Source: CAYZXL01 sp964482435
GTDB taxonomy: Bacteria; Auribacterota; JABMQX01
Assembly (NCBI GenBank): GCA_964482435.1
Contig: CAYZXL010000003.1
Span: 1-64,000 of the forward strand
Direction: 5' to 3'
Length of the DNA stretch: 64,000 nucleotides
The position numbers and the translations under genes are program-made. Position 1 is the stretch's first letter, and each line of letters begins with the position of its first letter. The notes beneath the pieces are model-generated. The model had not been told where the DNA came from, searched no databases, and saw only the letters and a program-made list of their open reading frames with translations. Positions 19,091 to 26,580 of this stretch are shown here, one piece after another.

Positions 19091-19381
19091 ATGAGCGGAG
19101 CAAAAGACGAATACGCAATTGTGGATTATCCGATCCTATCGGAGAAGGGCACGCGGCTCTCTCAGAAGGAGAACAAGTACGTCTTCCGGGTCAACCGCAG
19201 GGCCGGCAAGCTGGAGGTCAAGCGCGCCATTGAGAAGCTCTACAAGGTTCGAGTCAAGCACGTCAACACCATTCAGGTCAAAGGAAAAAGGAAGCGGATG
19301 GGGGCGATTCTGGGCAAGCAGCCAGACTGGAAAAAGGCGGTTGTCACTCTGGAGGAAGGCCATACCCTTAGTTTCGTCTGA
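19091..19381 (+). CDS. rplW: Large ribosomal subunit protein uL23
   Basis: A 96-residue protein at the tunnel exit and docking site for trigger factor and SRP. It has the expected YPILSEKGTRLSQKENKYVF and KLYKVRVKHVNTIQVKGK. The ATG at 19091 is preceded by GTAGGAGC, which overlaps the rplD stop; the in-frame extension to 19055 lies within rplD and is unlikely. Confidence 0.95.
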   Translation: MSGAKDEYAIVDYPILSEKGTRLSQKENKYVFRVNRRAGKLEVKRAIEKLYKVRVKHVNTIQVKGKRKRMGAILGKQPDWKKAVVTLEEGHTLSFV

Positions 19382-19429
19382 CAAAGCCAATTCGCGGCCG
19401 ACCGTGCCGCTTGAGTTGAGGACAAGACA

Positions 19430-20260
19430 GTGGGCATAAAGACATTCAGACCCTTAACGCCATCGCTGAGGTTCACGAGACTCCCGGACTTCTCGGAAAT
19501 TACAAAAAGCGAGCCGGAGAAGTCTCTGACCGAGTGCGGCAGAAAAACCGGAGGAAGAAACGTCAACGGCCGAATGACCTCGCGCCACCGGGGCGGCGGC
19601 CACAGGCAAAGGTACCGGATTATTGATTTCAAGCGACACAAGGACAACGTCGAGGCGAAGGTCATCGCCATCGAATACGACCCGAACCGGTCGGCGAGGA
19701 TAGCCCTTTTAGAGTACGGCGACCAGGAGAGAAGGTACATACTGGCCCCGGCTGGCTTGAATGTCGGCGACGTGGTCATGTCAGGAGAGAGCGTCGAGCC
19801 GAAGGTCGGGAACTGTATGCCCCTGGCGAACATCCCCCTCGGACTATCATTGCACAACATCGAACTCAGACGTGGCGGAGGGGGCATCCTGGTTCGCAGC
19901 GCCGGACTTGGTGCCACCCTCATGTCTCGAGAAGGCAAATTCGCCCATTTGCGGCTGCCATCCGGAGAAGTCCGGCTGATACCCGTGACCTGTCGGGCGA
20001 CCATCGGTCAGGTGGGGTTTGCGGAGCACGAGAGCGTGTCTTTAGGCAAAGCCGGAAGGTCAAGGTGGCTCGGGAGGAGGCCGAAGGTCAGAGGGGTTGC
20101 CATGAATCCCGTTGACCACCCCATGGGCGGAGGGGAGGGGAAGTCCTCCGGTGGAAGGCATCCTTGTTCGCCATGGGGAAAGCTCTCGAAGGGCGGCAAA
20201 ACCAGAAAGAGAAGCAAGCCGTCGTGGTACATCGTCAAGTCACGCAAGAAAAGGGTGTAG
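19430..20260 (+). CDS. rplB: Large ribosomal subunit protein uL2
   Basis: A 276-residue protein central to the peptidyl-transferase region. It contains GRMTSRHRGGGHRQRYRIID and the C-terminal VRGVAMNPVDHPMGGGEGK with its conserved histidine. The start is GTG 19430, after TTGAGGACA. The N-terminus GIKTFRPLTPS fits the family. Confidence 0.97.
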   Translation: MGIKTFRPLTPSLRFTRLPDFSEITKSEPEKSLTECGRKTGGRNVNGRMTSRHRGGGHRQRYRIIDFKRHKDNVEAKVIAIEYDPNRSARIALLEYGDQERRYILAPAGLNVGDVVMSGESVEPKVGNCMPLANIPLGLSLHNIELRRGGGGILVRSAGLGATLMSREGKFAHLRLPSGEVRLIPVTCRATIGQVGFAEHESVSLGKAGRSRWLGRRPKVRGVAMNPVDHPMGGGEGKSSGGRHPCSPWGKLSKGGKTRKRSKPSWYIVKSRKKRV

Positions 20261-20269
20261 CGGAAAACA

Positions 20270-20533
20270 ATGGGCAGATCGCTGAAAAAAGGTCCTTACG
20301 TAGAAGCCAAGCTGCAAAAGAAGGTCGAGAAAATGAACGCCCTCGGGGAGAAGCGCCCGATCAAAACCTGGTCGCGGCGTTCGATGATTATCCCCGATTT
20401 CGTCGGGCATACTTTCACAGTCCACAACGGCAGGAAGTTCATCTCCGTGTTCGTCACCGAGAACATGGTCGGACATAAATTAGGAGAGTTTTCACCAACA
20501 AGGACATTCTTCAAGCACGCCGGGCAGAAGTGA
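20270..20533 (+). CDS. rpsS: Small ribosomal subunit protein uS19
   Basis: An 87-residue 30S head protein. It begins MGRSLKKGPYVEAKL and contains IIPDFVGHTFTVHNGRKFI and HKLGEFSPTRTF. It starts 9 nt after rplB. It is complete and of usual length. Confidence 0.97.
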   Translation: MGRSLKKGPYVEAKLQKKVEKMNALGEKRPIKTWSRRSMIIPDFVGHTFTVHNGRKFISVFVTENMVGHKLGEFSPTRTFFKHAGQK

Positions 20534-20573
20534 TGCTGGCACGGTCCGGACGCTCTGACAGGAGGATTTTCAT

Positions 20574-20906
20574 TTGCCAGGAAAGGCGATAGGGAAATAT
20601 CTGAGAGTCCCGCCCCGAAAGGCGAGAGAGGTTCTGGCGCTGATAAGGGGGCTCCCGGCTGAGGAAGCCGCTCAGGTCGTTCGATTCTGCAAACGGCGCT
20701 CGGCGAAGTTCGTCGCAAAGGTGCTCAAGTCCGCAGTGGCCAATGCCGAAAAGGCCAAAGAGGGCGATACAAAGTCGTTGTACGTGGCCACGGCTGTGGC
20801 AGACGAAGGGCCAACACTGAAAAGAGTGATGCCTCGCGCAAGAGGCGTCAGAAACCTCATCAGGCGAAGGTCATGCCACATCACTATCGTCGTCCAGGAG
20901 AGGTAG
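20574..20906 (+). CDS. rplV: Large ribosomal subunit protein uL22
   Basis: A 110-residue protein with a tunnel-lining hairpin (LKRVMPRARGVRNLIRRR). It starts at TTG 20574 with a strong AGGAGG (20560-20565) 8 nt upstream. The N-terminal YLRVPPRKAREVLALIRG is typical. Macrolide-resistance positions in the loop look unaltered, as far as can be judged without an alignment. Confidence 0.96.
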   Translation: MPGKAIGKYLRVPPRKAREVLALIRGLPAEEAAQVVRFCKRRSAKFVAKVLKSAVANAEKAKEGDTKSLYVATAVADEGPTLKRVMPRARGVRNLIRRRSCHITIVVQER

Positions 20907-20962
20907 AAAACCGTTGTGGAGGGAGTCAGGCTCGCCAGGCTACCTCTTCAGAAAGGCTGTAG

Positions 20963-21688
20963 ATGGGACAGAAAGTCAATCCGATAAGTTTTAGGCTTTC
21001 GCTTACAAAGGATTGGAAGTCCCGCTGGTTTGCCGCCCGCGGGGAGTATGGAAAGCTCCTCCAGGAAGACCTGAAGACTCGCGAATACATCAAGGAGCGC
21101 ATGGCGGGGGCGGGGATTCCGCGTGTAGTCATAGAGAGGGCAAGCAACCGCATCAGGATTATTCTTCACACGTCGCGGCCGGGCATTGTCATCGGGCGAA
21201 AAGGGATTGAGATTGACAGGCTCCGTGAAGAACTCGCCGAGCGGACCGGGAAGGAAGTCTTTATTGATGTCGAGGAGATAAAAGTCCCCGAGATTGAGGC
21301 GCAGCTTGTGGCAGAGAACGTGGCGCTCCAGTTGGAACACAGGGTTTCGTTTCGCAGAGCCATGAAGAAGTCCGTCACTTTGGCAATGGACCGTGGGGCG
21401 CAGGGGATCAAAATCGCGTGCGCCGGAAGGCTTGGGGGAGCGGAGATGTCCCGAAGCGAGAGTTACAAGGAGGGCAAGATACCGCTGCATACGCTTCGGG
21501 CGGACATTGATTACGGGTTTGCGGAATCCAGAACGACTTATGGCGCCATCGGCGTGAAAGTATGGGTATTCAAGGGTGAACGATTGACGAAGAAGAAAGG
21601 GCCGAAAGATGCCGCTGATGCCCAAAAGAGTGAAATACAGGAAGTCCCAGCGCGGAAGCAGGAGGGGGACTTGTTACCGCGGTTGTGA
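20963..21688 (+). CDS. rpsC: Small ribosomal subunit protein uS3
   Basis: A 241-residue protein at the mRNA entry site. It starts MGQKVNPISFRL; the KH domain has the GIVIGRKG loop, and the C-terminal domain has AGRLGGAEMSRSE and DIDYGF. After GERL the tail is variable and charged, and its last 80 nt also encode, in the +1 frame, the conserved N-terminus of L16. The tail may exist mainly because of this overlap. Confidence 0.97.
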   Translation: MGQKVNPISFRLSLTKDWKSRWFAARGEYGKLLQEDLKTREYIKERMAGAGIPRVVIERASNRIRIILHTSRPGIVIGRKGIEIDRLREELAERTGKEVFIDVEEIKVPEIEAQLVAENVALQLEHRVSFRRAMKKSVTLAMDRGAQGIKIACAGRLGGAEMSRSESYKEGKIPLHTLRADIDYGFAESRTTYGAIGVKVWVFKGERLTKKKGPKDAADAQKSEIQEVPARKQEGDLLPRL

Positions 21689-22034
21689 TCTGAGCTTTGG
21701 TGAGTACGGATTGCAGGCTCTCACAAGAGGATGGCTCCGTGCCGCGGAGATCGAAGCGGCGAGGATTGCCATAAACAGGCATATAAAAAGGCATGGAAAG
21801 CTCTGGATCCGGATATTCCCCGATAAGTCCGTCACAAAAAAGCCCGCTGAAACCAGAATGGGAAAGGGAAAAGGGGCGCCGGCTGACTGGGTCGCGGTCG
21901 TCCGGCCGGGCAGGATGATTTTTGAGCTTGACGGAGTGCCCCCGGCAGAAGCCAGGGAAGCGCTTCGCCTGGCCGCGCACAAGCTCAGCATCCGTAGCAA
22001 GTTCGTGGCGCGTGGTGGCCACGTGGCTGCATAG
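21609..22034 (+). CDS. rplP: Large ribosomal subunit protein uL16
   Basis: A 141-residue protein that helps position A-site tRNA. The N-terminus MPLMPKRVKYRKSQRG matches the family, so the start at 21609 (or ATG 21618) is firm even though it is 80 nt inside rpsC. Later landmarks are CDLSFGEYGLQAL, WIRIFPDKSVTKKPAETRMGKGKG and PGRMIFELDGV. Deep overlap suggests translational coupling with S3. Confidence 0.96.
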   Translation: MPLMPKRVKYRKSQRGSRRGTCYRGCDLSFGEYGLQALTRGWLRAAEIEAARIAINRHIKRHGKLWIRIFPDKSVTKKPAETRMGKGKGAPADWVAVVRPGRMIFELDGVPPAEAREALRLAAHKLSIRSKFVARGGHVAA

Positions 22035-22048
22035 TGAATGGCGTATCC

Positions 22049-22246
22049 ATGAAGGCTAAGAAGCTAAGAGAAAAGACCAAAGAGGAACTTGAACAACTCT
22101 TCGACCAGAGCCAGCAGGAGCTTTTCAACCTCTACTCGCAATTACACATTGGGCAGGTCGAGAAACCGCATCGCTTCGAGAACCTGAGGAGAGACATTGC
22201 CCGAATCATCACCATCTTGAAGGATGGGGGGTACAGCCACAGATGA
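22049..22246 (+). CDS. rpmC: Large ribosomal subunit protein uL29
   Basis: A 65-residue two-helix protein near the tunnel exit. ATG 22049 gives MKAKKLREKTKEELEQ, the family N-terminus. A GTG at 22034 overlapping the rplP stop would add five residues and is a possible alternative; neither has a strong ribosome binding site. It ends RRDIARIITILKDGG, typical of L29. Confidence 0.92.
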   Translation: MKAKKLREKTKEELEQLFDQSQQELFNLYSQLHIGQVEKPHRFENLRRDIARIITILKDGGYSHR

Positions 22247-22329
22247 GCATGGCGTCTCTGGGTTCCGGCTGCTTCGTGCGGGCGCAGGCGGCGCGGTAAG
22301 AAGGGTTTTTCCGATTGGAGGAGTGCCGC

Positions 22330-22617
22330 ATGGCACAGGAAAAAACAGCTCGAAGAAGTCGAAAAGAGCGAAAAGGATATGTCCTTTCGGACCGAATGAA
22401 GAAAACCATCATTGTCGCAGTTGAGCGGAGATTTCGCCATCGCAAGTACGGCAAGGTGGTCAAGACGATGAAAAAGTATTACGCCCACGACGATAATAAC
22501 CAGGCAAAAGCTGGTGACTTTGTCCGGATTGTGGAGACCCGGCCCCTCAGCAAACTCAAGAGATGGCGATTGGTTGAGATATTGCGGCCGGCCGAGACAG
22601 GAAGCCAGGAGGCGTAG
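22330..22617 (+). CDS. rpsQ: Small ribosomal subunit protein uS17
   Basis: A 95-residue OB-fold protein of the 30S body. ATG 22330 follows GGAGGAG (22317-22323) with 6-nt spacing and yields RKERKGYVLSDRMKKTIIVAVERR, the family core; the in-frame TTG at 22315 is rejected. GDFVRIVETRPLSKLKRWRLVEIL is diagnostic. An 83-nt gap separates it from rpmC, longer than most in this cluster. Confidence 0.95.
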   Translation: MAQEKTARRSRKERKGYVLSDRMKKTIIVAVERRFRHRKYGKVVKTMKKYYAHDDNNQAKAGDFVRIVETRPLSKLKRWRLVEILRPAETGSQEA

Positions 22618-22655
22618 TCCCTTCGGACGGAAGGACTTCAGCGCAGGAAACGACG

Positions 22656-23024
22656 ATGATTCAGATGCGGACGTGGCTTGAGGTGGCCGACAACACCGGC
22701 GCCAGGAAAGTAAGCTGCATAAAGATTCTCGGCGGCTCCAAGAGACGCTACGGGCGAGTCGGCGACATAATCCGCGCCTCCGTCAAGGAAGCTATTCCCG
22801 ACGGCACGGTTAAGAGGAAAGAAGTCGTCAGGGCCGTGATCGTTCGGACGAGGGGGGACATTTCCCGAAGCGACGGTTCGGTTTTGAGGTTCGATAGCAA
22901 CGCGTGCGTCATTATTGACGACCAGAACAATCCGAGAGGTACGCGAATATTCGGTCCGGTGGCAAGAGAATTAAGAGAAAAGAATTTTATCAAGATTATT
23001 TCCCTTGCCCCGGAGGTTCTTTAA
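22656..23024 (+). CDS. rplN: Large ribosomal subunit protein uL14
   Basis: A 122-residue barrel protein at the subunit interface and binding site of silencing factor RsfS. It begins MIQMRTWLEVADNTGARKV and contains the conserved NPRGTRIFGPVARELR and the ending FIKIISLAPEVL. Length and motifs are fully standard. Confidence 0.97.
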   Translation: MIQMRTWLEVADNTGARKVSCIKILGGSKRRYGRVGDIIRASVKEAIPDGTVKRKEVVRAVIVRTRGDISRSDGSVLRFDSNACVIIDDQNNPRGTRIFGPVARELREKNFIKIISLAPEVL

Positions 23025-23034
23025 GGGAGGCCGG

Positions 23035-23400
23035 GTGGCGGTGAAGCGCGTCGGAAAAAAAGAAGACAGGGCGAGAGTAAAGCCTCACATACGAAGAGAT
23101 GATGTTGTCCAGGTGATTTCCGGGCGTGACAGGGGAAAGAAAGGGAAGGTCCTGCGGGTCTCCCCGGAAAAAGCGGTGGCTTTTGTGGAAGGAGTCAATA
23201 TCCTGGTCAAGGCGATCCGCCCTGACCCGCAGGTCGCTCAAAGCGGAGGATTCGTCAAGAGGGAGGGGCCGATTGCCCTGTCCAACATCCAGCTCTTCTG
23301 CTCCCGTTGTCAGAAGCCGACACGGGTGGGCAGAGGGGTGTCCGGTGAGCGAAGGGAGAGAGTCTGCAAAAGGTGCGGCAATCCCATAGGGAAGGCATGA
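23035..23400 (+). CDS. rplX: Large ribosomal subunit protein uL24
   Basis: An assembly-initiating protein of about 121 residues. The KOW core is VVQVISGRDRGKKGKVLRV. The C-terminus carries two cysteine pairs (CSRC and CKRC), a zinc-binding form found in many bacteria. GGGAGG (23025-23030) lies 4 nt before GTG 23035 and 10 nt before GTG 23041, so the start may be either; an in-frame TTG at 23005 inside rplN is unlikely. Confidence 0.94.
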   Translation: MAVKRVGKKEDRARVKPHIRRDDVVQVISGRDRGKKGKVLRVSPEKAVAFVEGVNILVKAIRPDPQVAQSGGFVKREGPIALSNIQLFCSRCQKPTRVGRGVSGERRERVCKRCGNPIGKA

Positions 23401-23404
23401 AAAG

Positions 23405-23944
23405 ATGGTGCGGATACGCGACTACTACCGTTCGCAGGTCGTCCCGAAAATGATGGAAGAATTTCGGCACAAGAACAGGCTGGAAGTGCCGAGGCTGGAA
23501 AAAATTGTCCTGAACATGGGTTTGGGAGATGGTGCTCGGGACAGCGCCGTGCTTGAAGAAGCAATCAGCCACATTGCCACAATCTGCGGGCAAAGGCCGG
23601 TTACTACGCGAGCAAGAAGGAGCATCGCCGGCTTCAAGGTTCGCGCGGGGATGCCGGTAGGCTGCAAGGTAACCCTTCGAGGGGCGAGGATGTACGAGTT
23701 CTTCGAGCGGTTCGTGAACGTGGCTGTCCCGCGAATCAGGGACTTTCGGGGTCTGCCGGATACTTTTGATGGACGAGGGAATTACAACATGGGGATAGAG
23801 GAGCTAATCATTTTCGCGGAGGTCAACCTCGACAAGGTCAAAAAGTCGTTTGGCATGCACATAACGATGGTCACCACAGCCAAAACCGACGCAGAGGCAA
23901 AAAGGCTGCTTGAGCTTCTCGGATTGCCTTTGAGAAGGAGGTAA
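23405..23944 (+). CDS. rplE: Large ribosomal subunit protein uL5
   Basis: A 179-residue 5S rRNA-binding protein. Family landmarks are VPRLEKIVLNMGLG, GQRPVTTRARRSIAGFKVR and FPD-like IRDFRGLPDTFDGRGNYNMGIEE. It starts 4 nt after rplX, with the start ATG after GAAAAG. No anomaly seen. Confidence 0.97.
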   Translation: MVRIRDYYRSQVVPKMMEEFRHKNRLEVPRLEKIVLNMGLGDGARDSAVLEEAISHIATICGQRPVTTRARRSIAGFKVRAGMPVGCKVTLRGARMYEFFERFVNVAVPRIRDFRGLPDTFDGRGNYNMGIEELIIFAEVNLDKVKKSFGMHITMVTTAKTDAEAKRLLELLGLPLRRR

Positions 23945-23964
23945 CTTTCCGAGAAGGGAGTGGG

Positions 23965-24150
23965 ATGGCAAGAAAATCTCTCATAATCAAGTCGCAAAGG
24001 CCACAAAAATTCAAGGTCAGACAATATAACCGCTGCAAGAGATGTGGCCGCAGAAAAGCATATATCAGGAAGTTTCAGCTTTGCCGCATCTGCTTCCGGG
24101 AACTCGCATCGTTCGGTTTGATTCCCGGAGTCGTAAAGGCGAGCTGGTAG
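23965..24150 (+). CDS. rpsN: Small ribosomal subunit protein uS14, zinc-binding form
   Basis: A 61-residue short S14 with a CKRC...CRIC zinc knuckle (about residues 24-43), the ancestral cysteine-containing form, encoded as rpsZ/rpsN type Z in Gram-positives and many deep lineages. No longer cysteine-free S14 is present in the window. The ending LIPGVVKASW is standard. Confidence 0.97.
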   Translation: MARKSLIIKSQRPQKFKVRQYNRCKRCGRRKAYIRKFQLCRICFRELASFGLIPGVVKASW

Positions 24151-24188
24151 GTGGTTGAGGTCCTGTAGCGAAGGGAAGGGCAACTCGC

Positions 24189-24587
24189 ATGACCATGACC
24201 GACCCAATTGCGGACATGCTCACACGGATTCGAAACGCGAATTCGGCGATGCTTCCGCACGTGGACATCCCTGCATCGAAACTGAAGACCGAAATCCTTA
24301 AGGTGCTGAAGGAAGAGAAGTACATAGGTAGCTATTCTCTCATAGAGGATCGGAAGCAGGGGATGATTCGCGTTTATCTGAAATATACGCCGGAGCGGGA
24401 GAGGGTTATCGCTGGAATAAAGAGGGCCAGCAAACCGGGCCTGAGGAAATATGTGACAGTGGACAGCATCCCTGACATCATGGGTGGACTGGGGATGGCG
24501 ATTCTTTCCACGCCGAAGGGCGTTCTGAGCGATAAGAAAGCCCGAGAACAACGTCTCGGAGGAGAGCTTCTGTGTATCGTGTGGTAG
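24189..24587 (+). CDS. rpsH: Small ribosomal subunit protein uS8
   Basis: A 132-residue 16S rRNA-binding protein. It begins TDPIADMLTRIRNANSA and ends ILSTPKGVLSDKKAREQRLG with the expected GGELLCIVW. GGAAGGG upstream is the ribosome binding site. In E. coli S8 is the regulator of the spc operon. Confidence 0.97.
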   Translation: MTMTDPIADMLTRIRNANSAMLPHVDIPASKLKTEILKVLKEEKYIGSYSLIEDRKQGMIRVYLKYTPERERVIAGIKRASKPGLRKYVTVDSIPDIMGGLGMAILSTPKGVLSDKKAREQRLGGELLCIVW

Positions 24588-24634
24588 CACTCCGGGCAGG
24601 AAGACTCTTGACGACGGAAAGAGAGGATTGAAGG

Positions 24635-25180
24635 ATGTCGCGGATTGGACGGTTGCCCGTCAAGGTGCCGGAAGGCGTCTCGGTAGTGATTGAGGGCGAC
24701 ACCGTGGAAGTGAAAGGGCCTCGCGGCAAGAAGCTGGCCCAACAGATGGACAGCCGGATCGAGGCAGAGTTTTCGGAGAAAGATAAGTCAATCATCCTCC
24801 GGAGGAGCTCCGACTCCCAGAGGGATAAGGCTCTCCACGGCACTTACCGGTCCTTGATAGCCAACATGGTCAAGGGGGTCACCGAAGGCTATCAGAAGGT
24901 CCTGGTCATCAGTGGGGTCGGCTATCGGGCAAAGGTCGAAGGAAAAACCCTGGACTTGACCATCGGGAAGTCCCATCCGGTCCGGTATCCCATTCCCGAA
25001 GGAATCGAGATAACCGTGGACGGAGGCATTACAATCAACGTCAAAGGTCCCGATAAGCAGCAGGTCGGGGCGGTGGCGGCTGCGATAAGAGCGTTTTATC
25101 CCCCGGAACCGTACCTGGCAAAAGGAATCCGCTATTCGGACGAGCAGGTTCGCAGAAAGGCTGGCAAGACCGTCGGCTAA
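24635..25180 (+). CDS. rplF: Large ribosomal subunit protein uL6
   Basis: A 181-residue two-domain protein near the factor-binding site. It starts MSRIGRLPVKVPEGVSV, contains VKGPRGKK and GVGYRAKVEG, and ends with the signature PEPYLAKGIRYSDEQVRRKAG. Complete and standard. Confidence 0.97.
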   Translation: MSRIGRLPVKVPEGVSVVIEGDTVEVKGPRGKKLAQQMDSRIEAEFSEKDKSIILRRSSDSQRDKALHGTYRSLIANMVKGVTEGYQKVLVISGVGYRAKVEGKTLDLTIGKSHPVRYPIPEGIEITVDGGITINVKGPDKQQVGAVAAAIRAFYPPEPYLAKGIRYSDEQVRRKAGKTVG

Positions 25181-25198
25181 CGCAGGTTTTATGGTGAA

Positions 25199-25570
25199 AT
25201 GTTAAAGACGCTGTCGCGAACAAAGCTGAGAAAAAGAAGGCACCTCCGGTCGAGAAAGACCGTCCTCGGAACAGAGGAAAGGCCACGGGTGTCGGTGTTC
25301 CGAAGTTGCGCGAATCTCTACCTGGCGCTAATTGATGACACGCAAGGCCGTACTCTGTGTTCGGCTTCAACGCTGAGCAAAGAGTTTCGGGATAAGAACC
25401 TGAAAAGCTCCAAGAACAAGGAGGCGGCGAAGGTTCTTGCCGAGAAGTTTGCCCTGAAGGTGAAGGAGAAGGGCGTTACAGCTGTCGTCTTTGACAGGAG
25501 CGGCTACAGATACCATGGCAAGGTGAAGGTTATGGCTGACGTCCTGCGGGAGCACAAGCTCCTCGCGTGA
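25199..25570 (+). CDS. rplR: Large ribosomal subunit protein uL18
   Basis: A 123-residue 5S rRNA-binding protein. The basic N-terminus RKRRHLRSRKTVLGTEERPR is followed by VSVFRSCANLYLALIDD and the C-terminal VFDRSGYRYHGKVKVMADVLRE. Its ribosome binding site is weak. It starts 18 nt after rplF. Confidence 0.96.
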   Translation: MLKTLSRTKLRKRRHLRSRKTVLGTEERPRVSVFRSCANLYLALIDDTQGRTLCSASTLSKEFRDKNLKSSKNKEAAKVLAEKFALKVKEKGVTAVVFDRSGYRYHGKVKVMADVLREHKLLA

Positions 25571-25644
25571 AAGACGGCTCAACGCCGCGCAGAGACCACT
25601 TGAGGACATCAAACCGTTGACGGCGAATGAACGAAAGGTAAGCA

Positions 25645-26142
25645 TTGGAAAAAATCGAAGCCCAAGCCCGAGAACTGATTGAGAAAGTCGTTAACATCAA
25701 CCGCTGTGCGAAGGTTGTCAAGGGAGGAAGGCGGTTTAGCTTTAGCGCGCTCGTCATCGTCGGTGATGAGAACGGCCGCGTGGGTTTCGGACACGGAAAG
25801 GCTAATGAGGTCTCGGAAGCAATAAGAAAAGGCGTTGAACAGGCTAAGAAGAACCTTATCGCCGTGCCCATGGAAGGCAATACTATTCCTCACAGGATTA
25901 TTGGGGTTTATGGAGCGGCCAGGGTCATGTTGAGGCCAGCCTCCCCGGGAACCGGAATTATAGCGGGTGGCGCCGCTCGGGCGCTTCTGCAGTTGTCCGG
26001 GATAAAGGACGTGTATGCGAAGTCTCTCGGGTCCGACAATCCCCTTAACGTTGTCAAGGCGACAGTTGTTGCTTTGACGACAATGAAACAGCGAAAGGAC
26101 CTGGAAAAGCTGGACAGGGGTCGAACTTATGACGTTGTCTGA
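25645..26142 (+). CDS. rpsE: Small ribosomal subunit protein uS5
   Basis: A 165-residue protein at the mRNA entry and decoding-fidelity region. The family signature lies around VVNINRCAKVVKGGRRFSFS, with GFGHGKANEVSEAIRKG after it. The start is TTG 25645 after AAAGGTAA. Its last 14 nt overlap rplO, so no rpmD gene fits between them. Confidence 0.96.
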   Translation: MEKIEAQARELIEKVVNINRCAKVVKGGRRFSFSALVIVGDENGRVGFGHGKANEVSEAIRKGVEQAKKNLIAVPMEGNTIPHRIIGVYGAARVMLRPASPGTGIIAGGAARALLQLSGIKDVYAKSLGSDNPLNVVKATVVALTTMKQRKDLEKLDRGRTYDVV

Positions 26143-26575
26143 GCTGAAAAATAACCCGGGCGCCCGGAAGCGAATCCGCAGGGTCGGAAGAGGCCCGGGC
26201 TCCGGCCGCGGGAAGACGAGTGGAAAAGGCCATAAAGGCCAGAGAGCCAGGTCGGGTCGGATGAGCATGCGCGGGCGAGAGGGAGGGCAGATGCCGTTCT
26301 ATCGGCGACTGCCGAAGAAGGGATTTAACCGGACGGAGTTCCACACTGTCTATTCAGTGGTCAATCTGGGGGCACTCAACACCTTTGAGGAAGGCTCGAA
26401 GGTGACTCCGGAAGTCCTAAAGCAGAAAGGGCTGGTAAGAAACCTCCGTTTCCCGGTCAAGGTGCTGGGAGACGGTGAGTTGAGAGTAAAGCTCAACGTT
26501 GTCGCTCACGCATTCAGCGAAAAGGCCCGTGAGGCGATTGAGCGGCTGGGCGGAACCTGCGAGATTATGGGCTGA
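26129..26575 (+). CDS. rplO: Large ribosomal subunit protein uL15
   Basis: A 148-residue assembly protein with a glycine/arginine-rich N-terminal arm (GRGPGSGRGKTSGKGHKGQ) and a globular C-terminal domain. ATG 26129 lies in the last codons of rpsE. Genes for L15 usually follow rpmD (L30), which is absent here. Confidence 0.96.
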   Translation: MTLSELKNNPGARKRIRRVGRGPGSGRGKTSGKGHKGQRARSGRMSMRGREGGQMPFYRRLPKKGFNRTEFHTVYSVVNLGALNTFEEGSKVTPEVLKQKGLVRNLRFPVKVLGDGELRVKLNVVAHAFSEKAREAIERLGGTCEIMG

Positions 26576-26580
26576 GGAAG

